Source: Candidatus Brachythrix odensensis (GTDB lineage Bacteria > Chloroflexota > Anaerolineae > J036 > Brachytrichaceae). From it: DNA of 64,000 nucleotides. The first letter of the stretch is position 1, and every line of letters starts with the position of its first letter. The stretch is taken from assembly GCA_016714465.1 (NCBI GenBank), contig JADKDT010000028.1, forward strand, positions 62,001-126,000, given 5' to 3'. The notes below the pieces were generated by a model. It was not told the DNA's origin. It searched no databases and saw only the letters and a program-made list of their open reading frames with translations. Positions 1 through 10,134 of this stretch are shown here, piece by piece. A program made the translations under genes and the position numbers.

Positions 1-140
1 CCTGATCACGCCTGGACCACATGATTGAAGACCAGCGCGTGGCCGGTCAGGGCGCTTTGGACGTGCTTCATACCGGAATTATGACGGCCGGGGTTGACCT
101 GGCGTCAAAGCAGTTGCAAGAAGTCTGTAAACAAAGCCCA
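1..140. other. left edge, no gene assigned
   Basis: No reading frame here looks like a recognisable protein on either strand. Forward frames carry early stops or run into the repeat that begins at 142. The longest reverse frames end within about 20 codons. It may be a gene remnant or simply intergenic DNA beside the mobile element. Confidence 0.4.
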
Positions 141-141
141 T

Positions 142-348
142 GGCTCTGGCAAAGTCCCTTAACAGAGTCCCTCATGCGTGTCTCGCCCACCCTGTGTCAC
201 CCGTCTATCGCGCATTGCAGGAGAACGGGAGAACGGGAGAGCGGGAGGGTAAATGGACTCTCCCGTTCTCTCGTTCTCCTATAAATGGCTTTGCGCAAGG
301 CTGGTGCGGCGAGGCTTCAGCTGGAACACATCCGACTTTACAAGAGCC
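142..348. mobile_element. MITE-like element, copy 1
   Basis: About 207 bp with 15-bp terminal inverted repeats. The left end is GGCTCTGGCAAAGTC (142-156). The right end read in reverse complement is GGCTCTTGTAAAGTC (334-348). An internal inverted repeat of about 23 bp built from GAGAACGGGAGA-type sequence lies near 219-280. A second copy at 16618-16812 matches across its whole length. There is no transposase inside. No convincing target-site duplication is visible. The ends starting GGCTCT resemble those of some ISL3-family elements, but that assignment is an inference. Confidence 0.65.
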
Positions 349-369
349 AAATAGCAAGGTCAAGAGGGC

Positions 370-398
370 TTGACAAACCGAGCGAACTCCGTTATTAT
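370..398 (+). promoter_or_regulatory. sigma70-type promoter of the tetR operon
   Basis: TTGACA (370-375), a 17-bp spacer and TATTAT (393-398) match the vegetative promoter closely. The start of transcription would fall near 404-406, giving a leader of about 20 nt before the ATG at 424. This argues against the upstream in-frame TTG at 370 as the start codon, because it overlaps the -35 box. Confidence 0.7.
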
Positions 399-401
399 CC
401 C

Positions 402-412
402 GAACAGTGTTC
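402..412. promoter_or_regulatory. possible TetR operator
   Basis: GAACAGTGTTC is a perfect 5-1-5 palindrome lying directly over the predicted transcription start, just upstream of a TetR-family gene. This suits autorepression, but the site is short and the assignment is inferred from position only. Confidence 0.4.
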
Positions 413-423
413 AGAAATCAGCA

Positions 424-1038
424 ATGACCCAACCTCGCGCGCGCCGCTTTCTGCGCACCAAACAGACCATCCTGGACGCCGCCCTCGAGATCGTCCGGAC
501 CGAGGGCCCGGCCGGGCTCTCGATGCGGGCCCTGGCCGAGCGCAGCGACTACAGCGCCGCCGGGATCTACGAATACTTCAGCAACAAGGATGAAATCATC
601 CAGGCGGTCTGCGAACAAGGCCATGAGCGCCTGGCCAGCCACATGCGCCAGGCCGATCCGGGCCTGCCTATCCTGGGCTACCTGCTCGGGATCGGTCTGG
701 GCTATATCCGTTTTGCGCTGGAGAATCCCGATCACTTCCTGCTGATGTTCACCACCGCCCCACCCGCGGCGACCGGAATAGACATGTCCGCCGAACTGCT
801 GAAGGACGACACCTCCTTTGGCATCCTGCTCGGGGCCATCCGGCGCGGGATTGAGGAAGGTGTCTTCAAGACTCAGCCCGGCTTCGGCCTGATGGAAATG
901 GCCTACGCCGCCTGGGTGACGGTACACGGCATGGCGATGCTGCGCCTGACCAGCCTGCGCGGGTACCCCATGGACTTCGAGGCCGCCGACCAGGCGGGCC
1001 TGGTCAACTTCGCACGCGGCTTGACCCAGGCAAACTAA
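424..1038 (+). CDS. TetR/AcrR family transcriptional regulator
   Basis: This 204-residue protein has an N-terminal TetR helix-turn-helix at about residues 10-60, including LSMRALAERSDYSAAGIYEY and the following FSNKDEI stretch. A helical ligand-binding domain follows, ending in a segment typical of the TetR C-terminal WHG-like region (AAWVTVHGMAMLRLTSLRGY). The ATG at 424 was chosen because a strong promoter lies immediately upstream and the HTH begins soon after it. It heads a run of forward genes up to 3787 and probably represses itself and that operon. The ligand cannot be told from sequence. Confidence 0.85.
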   Translation: MTQPRARRFLRTKQTILDAALEIVRTEGPAGLSMRALAERSDYSAAGIYEYFSNKDEIIQAVCEQGHERLASHMRQADPGLPILGYLLGIGLGYIRFALENPDHFLLMFTTAPPAATGIDMSAELLKDDTSFGILLGAIRRGIEEGVFKTQPGFGLMEMAYAAWVTVHGMAMLRLTSLRGYPMDFEAADQAGLVNFARGLTQAN

Positions 1039-1057
1039 GGGGAGCCCCTCTTTTTTT
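1038..1057 (+). terminator. weak intrinsic terminator after tetR
   Basis: A short stem (AGGG/CCCT) overlapping the tetR stop codon is followed by a run of seven or more T. The stem is only 4-5 bp, so partial termination or attenuation before the next gene is the most that can be claimed. Confidence 0.35.
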
Positions 1058-1109
1058 GCCTTTGCCGAACAAAGTTAGGTATTCAAACAACGAAAGGATA
1101 AATGCAATC

Positions 1110-2096
1110 ATGACAACCGTATCTATTCCCACCTCACTGCGCGTGGCCCGAGAGGGCCGGCTCAGCCGGCTTTGGGCAACCAACCCACCCCTTGTCGCGC
1201 TTGGCTTTGCCAGCATCTTCCTGTTGGCCATCACCGCGATCCTTGCCCTGGCCGACCCGCGGGCGATCACCGGCGCCCCAGCCTGGGTCAAGCCCATGAA
1301 GTTCGCCGTGTCGACGGTCCTCTACACCTTCAGCCTGGTCTGGCTGCTCAGCTTCATCCAGGGCCGGCGCCGGCTGGTGGCCGTCATCAGCTGGGCGTCG
1401 ACGCTCGCCCTGGTCGTCGAGTTGATCCTGATCGTTTTGCAGGTCGCGCGCGGGGTGGCCAGCCACTTCAACTACAGCACGCCGCTGGACGCCGCCATCT
1501 TCTCGAGCATGGGCGCCTTCATCGGCCTGGCCTGGGCGATGAGCCTGATCGCCATCGTCCTGCTCCTCCGCCAGCGCATGAGCGACGGCGCGTTTGGCTG
1601 GTCGCTGCGACTGGGGCTGATCGCGGCGGCACTGGGGATGGGGCTGGCCTTTTTGATGACGGCCCCCAACGCGGCTCAGATCGCGGCGCTGCAAGCCGGG
1701 GCCGGCAACGGCATCCTGGGCGCGCACGCCGTGGGGGTGCCCGATGGCGGGCCTGGGCTGCCCCTGCTGGGCTGGAGCACCGAGGGCGGCGACCTGCGGA
1801 TCGCCCATTTCTTCGGGCTGCATGGCCTGCAGATCCTGCCCCTGCTCGGGCTGGCCATCAGCCGGCTGTATGCGACGCGGCTCAACCCGCGGCGGCGGGC
1901 GTTGCTGGTCTGGACGGCCGGCCTGGGCTACCTCGCCCTCGTGCTCGGGCTGGCCTGGCAGGCCCTGCGCGGGCAGTCGATCATCCATCCGGATGGGCTG
2001 ACCCTGGCCGTCGTCGCCGCCCTGATCGGCGCGGTGGCCCTCGCGGCCGGGCTGATCCTCTTCACCGCCCGCCCGAGCGAGGCCCGCCATGCTTGA
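1110..2096 (+). CDS. polytopic membrane protein of unknown function
   Basis: A 328-residue protein with about eight or nine predicted membrane segments, for example ALGFASIFLLAITAILALA and LALVVELILIVLQVA. The ATG at 1110 follows a purine-rich AAAGGA at about 1093 and was preferred over upstream alternative codons. I recognise no catalytic motif. Its 3' end overlaps the next gene by 8 nt, which suggests translational coupling. Position between a TetR gene, an ABA4-like membrane protein and two flavodoxin-fold proteins suggests one regulated operon, possibly redox or xenobiotic responsive. That role is inference. Confidence 0.75.
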   Translation: MTTVSIPTSLRVAREGRLSRLWATNPPLVALGFASIFLLAITAILALADPRAITGAPAWVKPMKFAVSTVLYTFSLVWLLSFIQGRRRLVAVISWASTLALVVELILIVLQVARGVASHFNYSTPLDAAIFSSMGAFIGLAWAMSLIAIVLLLRQRMSDGAFGWSLRLGLIAAALGMGLAFLMTAPNAAQIAALQAGAGNGILGAHAVGVPDGGPGLPLLGWSTEGGDLRIAHFFGLHGLQILPLLGLAISRLYATRLNPRRRALLVWTAGLGYLALVLGLAWQALRGQSIIHPDGLTLAVVAALIGAVALAAGLILFTARPSEARHA

Positions 2097-2520
2097 GACC
2101 CTCTTCGGCCTGAGCAACCTGTTCGTGCTGCCGTTCTGGGGTCTGATGATTTTCGCCCCGGGCTGGCGCTGGACGACAAACATCATGCGGTCTTTGCTGC
2201 CGTTCGCCGCGCTCGGAGCGCTGTATGCGATCCTTCTGATCAGCCAGATCGGCGGCGCGGCGGGGGCCCTGCTCTCGCCCTCGGCGGCCGGGATCGCGGC
2301 CCTGCTCGGCACGCCGGCAGGAGCGACCGTGGGCTGGATCCACTTTCTGGCCTTTGATCTGTTCGTTGGGCGCTGGGCGTATCTCGACAGCCGCGAGCGC
2401 GGGCTGAGCGCGTGGCTGGTCTCGCCGATCCTGGTCTTCGTCTTTATGGCCGGGCCGCTCGGACTGCTGATGTATCTGACGGCGCGCTGGATCGCCGGAC
2501 GCCGAACGAGCAACGCATAG
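2089..2520 (+). CDS. ABA4-like (DUF4281) membrane protein
   Basis: A 143-residue protein with four predicted membrane segments. The stretch HFLAFDLFVGRWAYLDSRER followed by a hydrophobic helix is characteristic of the ABA4-like family. The plant member ABA4 is required for neoxanthin formation; bacterial members have no settled function. Length is typical of the family. The gene starts inside the 3' end of the preceding membrane gene and is followed by an AGGAGG site for the next one, so it is clearly part of the operon. No carotenoid genes are visible nearby, so a carotenoid role should not be assumed. Confidence 0.75.
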   Translation: MLETLFGLSNLFVLPFWGLMIFAPGWRWTTNIMRSLLPFAALGALYAILLISQIGGAAGALLSPSAAGIAALLGTPAGATVGWIHFLAFDLFVGRWAYLDSRERGLSAWLVSPILVFVFMAGPLGLLMYLTARWIAGRRTSNA

Positions 2521-2532
2521 AGGAGGCTTGTG

Positions 2533-3105
2533 ATGAACGCAACGATTCTCAATGGCGCGCTGGCTGGTGATGGCTTTGTCGATGCCGTCGCCGCCGCGCT
2601 GCAAGATGCGCTGCAGGCGCAGGGTTGGACTGTCCGCCCCTGGCAATTGGCCGATGAGAAGCTCGCCTTCTGTCTGGGCTGTTTCGAGTGTTGGACCAAG
2701 ACGCCCGGTCTGTGCCGGATTGATGACGCCGGCCGGGACGTGGCGGAAACGCTGATTCGGAGCGACCTGGCGATCTTCGTGACCCCGATCACGTTTGGCG
2801 GCTATTCGTCCGCGCTGAAGAAGGCTGTCGATCGGGTCATCCCGCTGATCTCGCCGTTCTTCCAACGCATCGATGGCGAGGTCCACCACCACGCGCGCTA
2901 TGCCCGTTACCCGGCTCTGTTCGGCCTGGGCGTGCTGCCCAAGTCCCACCCGATCCAGGCAGAGATCTTCGACACGCTGATCAGCCGGAACGCCATCAAC
3001 CTGCACGCGCCGGCGCACGGCAGCCGGGTGATTGCGCGTGATCAGGATCCAATCACCGTCGCCGGCGAACTCACCCAGATCCTGTCGAGGGAGGCACTCG
3101 CATGA
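2533..3105 (+). CDS. flavodoxin-fold NAD(P)H-dependent reductase with four-Cys motif
   Basis: A 190-residue NADPH-dependent FMN reductase-type protein. Residues 47-61 read CLGCFECWTKTPGLC, a CX2CX2CX7C arrangement of the kind seen in iron-sulfur flavoproteins and related reductases. It is followed by the family's IDD and by TPITFGGYSSALKKAVDR, the flavin-binding part of the fold. AGGAGG at 2521-2526 sits six bases before the ATG at 2533; a GTG at 2530 is the alternative. The stop overlaps the next start by four bases (ATGA). It probably reduces quinones or small redox partners using FMN. Whether it holds a 4Fe-4S cluster cannot be told. Confidence 0.8.
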   Translation: MNATILNGALAGDGFVDAVAAALQDALQAQGWTVRPWQLADEKLAFCLGCFECWTKTPGLCRIDDAGRDVAETLIRSDLAIFVTPITFGGYSSALKKAVDRVIPLISPFFQRIDGEVHHHARYARYPALFGLGVLPKSHPIQAEIFDTLISRNAINLHAPAHGSRVIARDQDPITVAGELTQILSREALA

Positions 3106-3787
3106 GCACCCCAAAGAAGGCCCTGCTGCTGATCGGCAGCGCCAAGCCAAAGGGCGAGAGCAGCTCCGAGGCCCTGGCCAACCACCTCACCGAGCGCCTA
3201 CGCACGGCATGCATACCGAGACCTGCCATGTGGCAATGGCGATGCGGGCGCCCGCCCAAACTCGCGAATTCCTGCAGGCGGTTGATCGGGCCGATGCGCT
3301 CATCCTGGCCTTCCCGCTGTATGTCGACAGCCTGCCCTATCTGGCCACGCTGGCGCTCGAGCGCATCGCCGCGCACCGCCAGTCGCAGACCGAACCCAGG
3401 CCCGGGTCGTTTCTGGCCATCGCCAACTGCGGCTTCCCCGAGGTCGCCCACAATGCGACAGCAATCGCGATCTGTAAGCAGTTTTCCGAGGAGGCTGGCT
3501 ACGCGTGGGCGGGTGGCCTGGCCCTGGGCATGGGCGGCGCCATCGCCGGGCGTGCGTTGAGCGAGGTCGGGGGGATGGCCCATAACGTCATCGCGGCGCT
3601 CGACCTGGCGGCCGAGGCGATCGCGGCAGGCAACCCTGTTCCGGAAGACGCGATCACGCTGATGGCCAAACCCTTCATCCCGATCACCGGCTACATGCTG
3701 ATGGGCGACATTGGCTGGCTGGCCGAAGCGCGGCGCAACCATGTCCTGACCCGACTGGGCGCGCGGCCATTCCGGCAAGGGCCATGA
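3102..3787 (+). pseudogene. frameshifted flavodoxin-fold NAD(P)H-dependent oxidoreductase
   Basis: The 5' part (MSTPKKALLLIGSAKPKGES, one frame from 3102) and the 3' part (from about 3206 to 3787, with ALILAFPLYVDSLPYLATLA and FLAIANCGFPEVAHN) form one flavodoxin-like protein of about 228 residues if a single base is restored near 3203-3206. It starts with a 4-nt overlap on the preceding reductase, as expected of an intact operon member. Several other genes in the window show the same one-base defect, so a sequencing error is more likely than true gene decay. The product would be a second flavin reductase beside the first. Confidence 0.75.
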
Positions 3788-3795
3788 TCTCGTTG

Positions 3796-3828
3796 GGGGT
3801 AGCCGACGGCAATGCCGTCGGCTACCCC
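3796..3828. terminator. palindrome between convergent genes, likely bidirectional terminator
   Basis: A perfect 16-bp inverted repeat (GGGGTAGCCGACGGCA and its complement) around one base lies between the convergent ends of the flavodoxin gene (3787) and gyrA (3836). There is no long U tract. It is one of many such palindromes in the window. Confidence 0.55.
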
Positions 3829-3835
3829 GCATTGC

Positions 3836-6638
<2,803 letters not shown>

Positions 6639-6758
6639 AGCGAATAGGCTCCATGAAAACGGCTCGTCGGGTCACAAAATGGGCGGCGATTTTGCCGCGC
6701 CAGACCTTAAATGCATCCTCGGAAAAGTTTAAGGTTTTGGCCGTTTTTCGATGGGTGA

Positions 6759-6764
6759 ATTATA
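6759..6764 (-). promoter_or_regulatory. possible -10 box upstream of gyrA
   Basis: On the reverse strand this reads TATAAT, about 120 bases before the gyrA start. No well-spaced -35 is evident (TTGTCC lies only 14 bases upstream), so this is a weak call. Confidence 0.3.
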
Positions 6765-6784
6765 CCCTCTGCGAGGCTGGACAA

Positions 6785-7066
6785 GCGCGTCGGAATCACG
6801 GAAAACACGGATTCAAAGGATTTCACGGAGAGGCTATTGCGGGCGAACTCAGTGCTTCCGCGAAAGCCCCCTTCGCCGCGTCATCCGCGATGCTCATTTG
6901 GGCTGGCGTCGGTCTCGTCTGGTCGTTCGGTGTCATCTGCAGCCTCCGTGTTTTCGGTGATTCAGACGCGCTTGCCGCATCCAGCCCTCGGCGAGAATCT
7001 GCGAAATCGGCGGATGGATCTGTCCGCAGATTTCGCAGATTTCCGCCGATTGGATAGGAATATAAA
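6785..7066. repeat. two nested dispersed inverted repeats upstream of gyrA
   Basis: The 460-bp gap between gyrA and the next gene has no credible ORF. It holds a pair of inverted arms, AATCACGGAAAACACGGA (from about 6795) against CTCCGTGTTTTCGGTGATT (about 6941-6960). It also holds an ATCCGCAGATT-type inverted repeat at about 6994-7060 (AATCTGCGAAATCGGCGGA against TCCGCAGATTTCGCAGATTT). The second type recurs at about 9950, 15710 and 18335. Confidence 0.6.
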
Positions 7067-7098
7067 CACGGAGGAGACCGGGGCAGTTCACAAACACC

Positions 7099-8553
7099 TT
7101 AGCGCTCGACCATCGGCAGGAAGCCTTTCGGCACAATCCGATCGCTGATGTAACGGGTCACGATCACGCCATGTAGGGCGTAGGTCTCCATGCGGGTCGC
7201 GTGCGCATCCAGCCATGCGCGGTTCAGGCCATCAACGTCCCACTGCCAGGCCTCGGTCTCGATCAGCCAGATTTGGGGCGCGCGCAACACGGCCGCCGGC
7301 AGGGGCGAGTCGCGGACCGGCCCAAGTCCGCCATTCGTGTATCCGCCATCGACATCGGTCCGGGGAAGATCGCCAAGATAGTGATCGATGGCGTAACGGG
7401 CATACGGCATGACGTAGACGATGGCATCGTTCGGTTTGTGACCATCCCGCGCGAGCGCGGCGGCCCCGCGCAGGTCGGGCCGGATGGGTGCCGCGGCCTG
7501 GGCATACAGTCCGGCGCAGGCGATGAGGCCGAGCGCCCCAGCCAGAATGGCCCGGATTGGCCCACGCAGGCCCGCCAGGAGCGCCCCGAGCAGCAAATAC
7601 AGGGCTGGAGCCGCCCACAGCAAATAACGGGGCTCAAACAGAGGGACGCGGGAGGAGAGCAGCATCAGCAGCCCGGCCGGGATCGCCATCCAGGCCAGCA
7701 ACGCCGTGGCTGGCCGGCTCGCCAGGCGGGCGGCCCCCCAGGCTGCCAAACCGGCGGCGATCAACCCGGCAATGTCGGCGAGCGCATCAGGCAGACCGAC
7801 ATCGGAAGGCCTGGCAACTCCAAACGCCCACAAACTGAGCAGACGGGAAACGACCCCATCGATGGCGACGACAGGATGACCAAAGTCCGCCCCGCGCAGG
7901 ACCACCGGCAGAAGCGGAATCGCCAGGGGCAACGCGACGGCGGCGCCGGCCGCGAGCGCCGCCCAGGGAAAGCGCTCGCCCGGCCGGCGGGTGGCCCAGA
8001 CCAGGACGACAGCCACGGGCAGGAACAGGGGCGAAAGCACGTGAACATACATCGCCGCAAGCGCGGCCAGCCCAAACCAGATCCAGCGCCGGCGCGCGAC
8101 GGCCAGAAGCGCCAGGGTGATCAGCAGCGGCTGCAGGGCGTACATCTTGCCCTCGCCGGCGTACCAGACCAGGGCCGGGGACAGCGCTGCAAACGCGGTC
8201 GCCCAGCCGGCCGCGCGCGGGCCGAGCAGCCGCCGTCCAAGGGCGTAGATCACCGCAAGCAGAAGCATCCCGCACAACGTCGAGAACAGGCGCAGGGCCA
8301 GATCGCTCGTCCCGCCCAGGCTCAGCCAGCCGCGCAGAATGAGGTGATACAGCGGGCCGTTCTCGCCCGCTTTTGCGAACGCCTCGAGCGGGGCCGGCCA
8401 GGGGGCCAGGGCAAAGCGAATCGAATCGATCTCGTCCCGCCACAGGCTCTCCCGCCCGTTCTGCAGCGCGCGCAGGCCAAATGCGCCGAAAAGCAGGGCC
8501 GCGCGAAGCCCATAGCGGCCGAGAAGCGGGGTTGGGCTGCGCGCGCCAATCAT
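7099..8553 (-). CDS. membrane glycosyltransferase, GT39/ArnT-like
   Basis: A 484-residue polytopic protein with about eleven to thirteen hydrophobic helices. The N-terminal region carries WRDEIDSIRFALAP, matching the acidic D-E motif in the first extracytoplasmic loop of GT-C fold transferases (PMT/ArnT type). The next loop has ENGPLYHLILRGWL, also typical. Such enzymes move sugars from polyprenyl-phosphate donors to lipids or proteins. The ATG at 8553 was chosen because longer starts would overlap dnaB, which begins divergently at 8576. The acceptor is unknown. The 22-bp gap to dnaB means the two promoters must overlap the neighbouring 5' ends. Confidence 0.8.
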   Translation of the reverse strand: MIGARSPTPLLGRYGLRAALLFGAFGLRALQNGRESLWRDEIDSIRFALAPWPAPLEAFAKAGENGPLYHLILRGWLSLGGTSDLALRLFSTLCGMLLLAVIYALGRRLLGPRAAGWATAFAALSPALVWYAGEGKMYALQPLLITLALLAVARRRWIWFGLAALAAMYVHVLSPLFLPVAVVLVWATRRPGERFPWAALAAGAAVALPLAIPLLPVVLRGADFGHPVVAIDGVVSRLLSLWAFGVARPSDVGLPDALADIAGLIAAGLAAWGAARLASRPATALLAWMAIPAGLLMLLSSRVPLFEPRYLLWAAPALYLLLGALLAGLRGPIRAILAGALGLIACAGLYAQAAAPIRPDLRGAAALARDGHKPNDAIVYVMPYARYAIDHYLGDLPRTDVDGGYTNGGLGPVRDSPLPAAVLRAPQIWLIETEAWQWDVDGLNRAWLDAHATRMETYALHGVIVTRYISDRIVPKGFLPMVER

Positions 8554-8575
8554 GGGTTTGGAAGCATTGTATAAA

Positions 8576-9916
8576 ATGAACCTCCCCATGGCCGACACGC
8601 TGATGCCCCAGAACCCCGAAGCCGAGGAAGCCGTCCTCGGATCGCTGCTCGTTGATCCCCAGGCGATTCCGCGCGTCGCGTCGATTCTGAAGGCCGAACA
8701 CTTCTCGGTGATCAAGAACGGCTGGGTGTATACGGCCATCCTCAAGCTCGGCGAACGGGCCGACTTGCTGACGGTCTCGACCGAGCTCGCCCGCGACAAG
8801 CTGCTGGACGAGGTGGGCGGCGAGGGCTATCTGGCCCAACTCGCGACCAGCGTCCCAACTGCGCTAAACGTCGACAACTACGCAAAGCTGGTCGAGGAGA
8901 ACGCCCTGCGCCGGCGGATGATCTCGGCCGCCAGCGATGTCGCCCACATCGCCTATGACCTGACCGTCCCGGTCGACAAGGTCATCGAGAAGAGCGAAGC
9001 CCGCATTTTCGACGTGTCCGAGCAGCGCGGGAGCGGGCACATGGCCCCGATCAAGACCGTCGTCGACGAGTTCTTCACCCGGGTTGAGTATCTGCACGAG
9101 CACAAGGACGAACCGCTCGGCATCCCCTCGGGCTTCCCCGACCTCGATAAGCTGACCGGCGGCCTGCAGAAGGGCGACCTCATCATCGTGGCGGCCCGCC
9201 CGGGCGTGGGCAAAACCGCGTTTATGAACGGGATTGGTTACCAGGCCGCCCTCAAGTACAAGAAGAGGGTGGCCCTGTTCACCCTCGAAATGAGCAATGA
9301 GCAGGTCGTGCATCGCTTTGCGGCGGGCGAGACCGGGATCGACAGCCAGCGTCTGCGCTCAGGCCAGTTGCGCGACGACGAGTGGGCCAACCTGGTCCGG
9401 GTGTGCTCGCAGATGCACGACTTGTATTTCTATCTCGACGACACGCCCTCGCTCAGCCCGCTCGACCTGCGGGTGAAGGCCCGCCGGATCTACCAGGAAT
9501 TCGGGCTCGATTTGATCATCGTCGACTACCTGCAGCTCATGCAGGGCGAGTCGGCCAGCCGGAACGAGAACCGGGTGGCCGAGATTTCGTATATCTCGCG
9601 CATGCTCAAGCAGATCGCCCGCGAGCTGCGCGTGCCGCTCATCGCCGGCAGCCAGCTCTCGCGCACGGTCGAGCAGCGCAGCGACAAACGCCCGATGCTG
9701 AGCGACCTGCGCGAGAGCGGCAGCATCGAGCAGGACGCCGACATCGTGATGATGATCTACCGCGACGAAATCTACAACCCCGACACCGAATTCAAGGGCA
9801 TCGCCGAGATCAAGGTCGAGAAGAACCGCAACGGCCCAACGGGTATGGCCAAACTTTTCTTCGACAAGAAGCTGACCTCGTTCAAGAACCTGATGCGCGA
9901 TAAGATCGAGCTCTAG
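8576..9916 (+). CDS. dnaB: replicative DNA helicase DnaB
   Basis: A 446-residue DnaB hexameric helicase, which unwinds DNA ahead of the fork. The N-terminal DnaB domain begins PQNPEAEEAVLGSLL. The RecA-like C-terminal domain has Walker A ARPGVGKTAF (about residues 207-216), Walker B LDLIIVDYLQLM and GSQLSRTVEQR, and ends KNRNGPTG plus a short tail. Length matches the family. A second in-frame ATG at 8588 is the alternative start. TATAAA at 8570-8575 abuts the first ATG, so a start at 8588 with a nearly leaderless transcript is possible. Two downstream forward genes look like helicase loaders. Confidence 0.95.
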   Translation: MNLPMADTLMPQNPEAEEAVLGSLLVDPQAIPRVASILKAEHFSVIKNGWVYTAILKLGERADLLTVSTELARDKLLDEVGGEGYLAQLATSVPTALNVDNYAKLVEENALRRRMISAASDVAHIAYDLTVPVDKVIEKSEARIFDVSEQRGSGHMAPIKTVVDEFFTRVEYLHEHKDEPLGIPSGFPDLDKLTGGLQKGDLIIVAARPGVGKTAFMNGIGYQAALKYKKRVALFTLEMSNEQVVHRFAAGETGIDSQRLRSGQLRDDEWANLVRVCSQMHDLYFYLDDTPSLSPLDLRVKARRIYQEFGLDLIIVDYLQLMQGESASRNENRVAEISYISRMLKQIARELRVPLIAGSQLSRTVEQRSDKRPMLSDLRESGSIEQDADIVMMIYRDEIYNPDTEFKGIAEIKVEKNRNGPTGMAKLFFDKKLTSFKNLMRDKIEL

Positions 9917-9938
9917 ATGAAACCAAACACTGTCTGCG

Positions 9939-10052
9939 CTTGCGAACAGCGCGATCTATCCGCAGATTTCGCCGATTTCCGCCGATTCATATTTCTTGTT
10001 CGCACGGCGCAAGTCCAAATCCGCGGAAATCGGCGTAATCGGCGGACGGATG
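9939..10052. repeat. dispersed inverted repeat, ATCCGCAGATT family
   Basis: The left arm has GATCTATCCGCAGATTTCGC and CGATTTCCGCCGATT (about 9952-9987). The right arm is its imperfect reverse complement (about 10017-10052). The gap between dnaB and the next gene contains nothing else that I can assign. Confidence 0.6.
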
Positions 10053-10134
10053 TTTGGCGCCAGCCGATCGACGGGCCAAGAGGGCGACGTTTGACAACCG
10101 GGCTCGATTACTGGTTGGGTTTAGGCGGCGACGC

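Noticed and set aside
142..348. Coding genes in the MITE region
   Set aside because: Short ORFs here follow the repeat sequence, recur in copy 2 in altered frames and lack domains.
1134..2792. A 552-codon reverse ORF
   Set aside because: It is antisense to the membrane protein, ABA4-like and flavodoxin genes, with low-complexity composition and no domain.
7201..8574. A 457-codon forward ORF
   Set aside because: It is antisense to the membrane glycosyltransferase; the composition is Gln/Arg/Pro-rich as expected of a shadow frame.
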